DNA of 5,361 bases. Source: an uncultured Oscillospiraceae bacterium. Its GTDB lineage: Bacteria; Bacillota; Clostridia; Oscillospirales; Oscillospiraceae. The translations under genes and the position numbers were made by a program. The stretch lies in NCBI GenBank assembly GCA_900752305.1, contig CAADUV010000109.1, positions 1-5,361 of the forward strand, given 5' to 3'. Positions within the stretch are counted from its first letter, which is position 1. Each line of letters begins with the position of its first letter. Below the pieces are notes generated by a model. That model saw only the letters and a list, made by a program, of their open reading frames with translations, made no database searches and was not told the DNA's origin. Shown piece by piece: positions 4,001 to 5,361 of this stretch.

Positions 4001-5361
4001 GACCTACTGGGAGAAGCGGGAGGCGGAAGCCCTGAAGCACTATCTCCAGGAGGAGCAGGAGTACCAGGCGCAGCTGCGGGCGATCTATCAGAATATGCTG
4101 GACGCTGCCCAGAAGGAGATTGACGCCTTCTATGGCCGCTACGCGGACAAGGAGCAGATCACCCTGGCCGAGGCAAAGCGGCGGGTGTCCAAGCTGGACA
4201 TTGCGGCCTACCAGCGCAAGGCCAAACGTTATGTGGCCGACAAGGATTTCGGCAAGCAAGCCAATGAAGAAATGCGGCTGTATAACCTGACCATGAAGGT
4301 CAACCGGCTGGAGATGCTAAAGGCCAACATCGGCCTGGAGCTGGTCGCTGGCCACGATGAGCAAGAGAAGTTCATGTCTAAAATCCTGCGAGGGCGTACG
4401 GAGGAGGAACTACAGCGGCAGGCGGGCATCCTGGGCAAGACCGTCCGGAACAACGCTAAGCTGGCGGAGACCATCCCAAATGCGTCCTTCCATGGCGCCA
4501 CCTATTCCGAGCGCATCTGGGGCAACCAAGCGCAGATGAAAGCGGATTTGTCCAAGCTGTTACAGCAAGGGTTGATCCAGGGCAAAAACCCCCGTGTCCT
4601 GGCCAAGGAGATCCAAAAGACCTTCGGCGCCAGCGTGAGCAGTGCCGAAGGTCTCATGCGGACAGAGCTGGCCAGGGTGCAGACGGAAGCACAGCGACAG
4701 TCCTTCCTGGCCAACGACTTCGAGGAATATACCTTCCATGCAAACCGTGGCTGTTGTTCCGCCTGCGCCGACCTGGACGGCAAACACTTCAAGATCAAGG
4801 ACATGATGCCGGGCAAGAACGCCCCGCCCATGCACCCGAATTGCCGGTGTTCTGTCAGCGCTTATGAGGACGATACCGAGTACGAAGCCTGGTTGGACTT
4901 CTTGGACAAGGGCGGCACCACCGAGGAGTGGGAGCAGCAGAAGAATCTGCTTGCAATAGCTGAACAAAATGGTATAATTGCAGGAAGAGGCCCCGCAGAT
5001 AATTTCGATAGAAAGATGAGAATCTACGGGGTGGATGAAGACTTGGCAGCGGTGAACCCGAACTTCTCTACAGGAGAGTATAAGTGGCAAAACAACTGCC
5101 AGCGCTGCGTGCCGACCTATGAAATGCGCAGGCGTGGTTATAGGGTTACGGCGAAGCCGATACCTACGAAAGTGGCGGAGGATGCTTTGGCGCAAACGTT
5201 TGAATTGGCATGGACAAGGCAAGAATTACAGTTGTGTTTAAGAAAAAATGCTCTGCAAGAAATCAGAGCGCAAATGGCCGCCTGGGGTAACGGCGCGAGA
5301 GCAGAAGTATTTATGGTGTGGCCGAATGGGAGCGGGCATGTATTTGTTGCCGAACAGCGCA
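3990..5361 (+). CDS. MuF-type minor head protein fused to a papain-fold (Tox-PL-like) toxin domain, 3' partial
   Basis: The frame is open from ATG 3990 to the window edge: 457 full codons with no stop. Residues 1 to about 130 are helical and charged (YWEKREAEALKHYLQEEQEY). The Phage_Mu_F/SPP1 gp7 core follows: MRTELARVQTEAQRQSF (223-239), GCCSACADLDGKHF (254-267) and PPMHPNCRCSV (279-289); C256/C259 with H282, C285 and C287 may bind metal. After a linker, about 320-457 form a different domain: VNPNF (355-359), NNCQRCVPTYEMRRRGY (368-384) and GHVFVAE (449-455), the Cys-then-His order of papain-fold deamidase-like toxins (PF15644-like). The nucleophile should be C370 or C373, with H450 as the base; the third catalytic residue would lie past the edge. 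The MuF half would act in the head near the portal and carry the toxin into the cell. The start overlaps the portal stop by 11 bp with only a weak GGGG site (3980-3983), so translation is probably coupled. MuF identity is confident; toxin assignment is from motifs. Confidence 0.88.
   Translation, partial: MSSKTYWEKREAEALKHYLQEEQEYQAQLRAIYQNMLDAAQKEIDAFYGRYADKEQITLAEAKRRVSKLDIAAYQRKAKRYVADKDFGKQANEEMRLYNLTMKVNRLEMLKANIGLELVAGHDEQEKFMSKILRGRTEEELQRQAGILGKTVRNNAKLAETIPNASFHGATYSERIWGNQAQMKADLSKLLQQGLIQGKNPRVLAKEIQKTFGASVSSAEGLMRTELARVQTEAQRQSFLANDFEEYTFHANRGCCSACADLDGKHFKIKDMMPGKNAPPMHPNCRCSVSAYEDDTEYEAWLDFLDKGGTTEEWEQQKNLLAIAEQNGIIAGRGPADNFDRKMRIYGVDEDLAAVNPNFSTGEYKWQNNCQRCVPTYEMRRRGYRVTAKPIPTKVAEDALAQTFELAWTRQELQLCLRKNALQEIRAQMAAWGNGARAEVFMVWPNGSGHVFVAEQR
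4951..4978 (+). promoter_or_regulatory. Promoter-like sequence at the MuF/toxin junction
   Basis: TTGCAA (4951-4956), a 16-bp spacer and TATAAT (4973-4978), preceded by the extended -10 element TG at 4970-4971, lie inside the coding frame where the toxin module begins. The -10 part is a perfect extended match; the -35 matches four of six bases. No clear in-frame start with a good ribosome binding site follows closely. It could be chance in AT-richer DNA, or drive transcription of distal genes such as an immunity gene beyond the window. Confidence 0.25.
4951..5361 (+). other. Compositionally distinct C-terminal toxin module of the MuF protein
   Basis: By hand count, GC is about 50% over 4951-5361 against about 59% over 4501-4860 in the same gene. 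Arginine codons change from almost only CGN to many AGA/AGG, and TTA, TTG and ATA appear. The change falls at about residue 320, just after the MuF core and linker (DKGGTTEEWEQQKN), where the papain-like domain begins. This is the expected footprint of an exchanged warhead attached to a conserved delivery domain. The composition shift is seen; exchange by recombination is inferred. Confidence 0.6.

Noticed and set aside
4560..5222. Minus-strand open frame of 220 codons opposite the MuF gene
   Set aside because: It spans the MuF/toxin junction, which gave pause, but the plus-strand frame carries both MuF and papain-like motifs and is continuous.
1..5361. tRNA, rRNA, CRISPR arrays, insertion sequence ends and attachment sites
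   Set aside because: I found no cloverleaf, no regularly spaced repeats, no transposase and no direct repeats that would support any of these.

Overview
The window is a piece of a temperate phage or prophage, most likely from a moderately GC-rich Firmicute of the Clostridia, for example a gut Oscillospiraceae-type host. This rests on the strong AGGAGG-type ribosome binding sites, UUG and AUG starts, a PBSX/SPP1-like packaging gene order, a HicAB module with a typical low-GC Gram-positive promoter, and a GC content near 58-59% in the structural genes. The host assignment is an inference from style, not from a marker gene.

Layout. Positions 1-227 hold the open 3' tail of an unrecognised, proline-rich, plus-strand gene that enters from outside the window. 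Positions 215-892 hold a complete minus-strand type II toxin-antitoxin module: hicA (654-842), then hicB (215-613). Its promoter has perfect TTGACA and TATAAT hexamers, and a 19-bp imperfect palindrome sits between and across them as a likely HicB operator. About 80 bp follow without a gene. From 974 to the right edge the plus strand carries the packaging and head operon with almost no spacing: small terminase (974-1411), large terminase (1408-2649), SPP1-type portal (2651-4000) and the start of a Mu gpF/SPP1 gp7-type minor head protein (3990 to beyond 5361).

How they work together. TerS recognises phage DNA, TerL cuts it and pumps it into the prohead with ATP, the portal is the channel, and the MuF protein sits at or near the portal inside the head. 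The gene pairs overlap by 4 bp (terS/terL), are separated by 1 bp (terL/portal) or overlap by 11 bp (portal/muF), which implies coupled translation.

The most interesting item is the last gene. After an intact MuF core (Cys/His-rich motifs ending at about residue 288) the reading frame continues without a break into a C-terminal domain. That domain has a VNPNF segment, an NC-x2-C segment and a GHVFVAE segment, the arrangement expected of a papain-fold (Tox-PL / glutamine deamidase-like) polymorphic toxin. The composition drops from about 59% to about 50% GC at the junction, arginine codons shift from CGN to AGA/AGG, and a sequence resembling an extended -10 promoter sits at the join. This looks like a phage-encoded MuF polymorphic toxin whose tip was exchanged by recombination. 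The window ends before the rest of the toxin domain and before any immunity gene. MuF toxins as a class are known; this warhead and its junction are what deserve follow-up.
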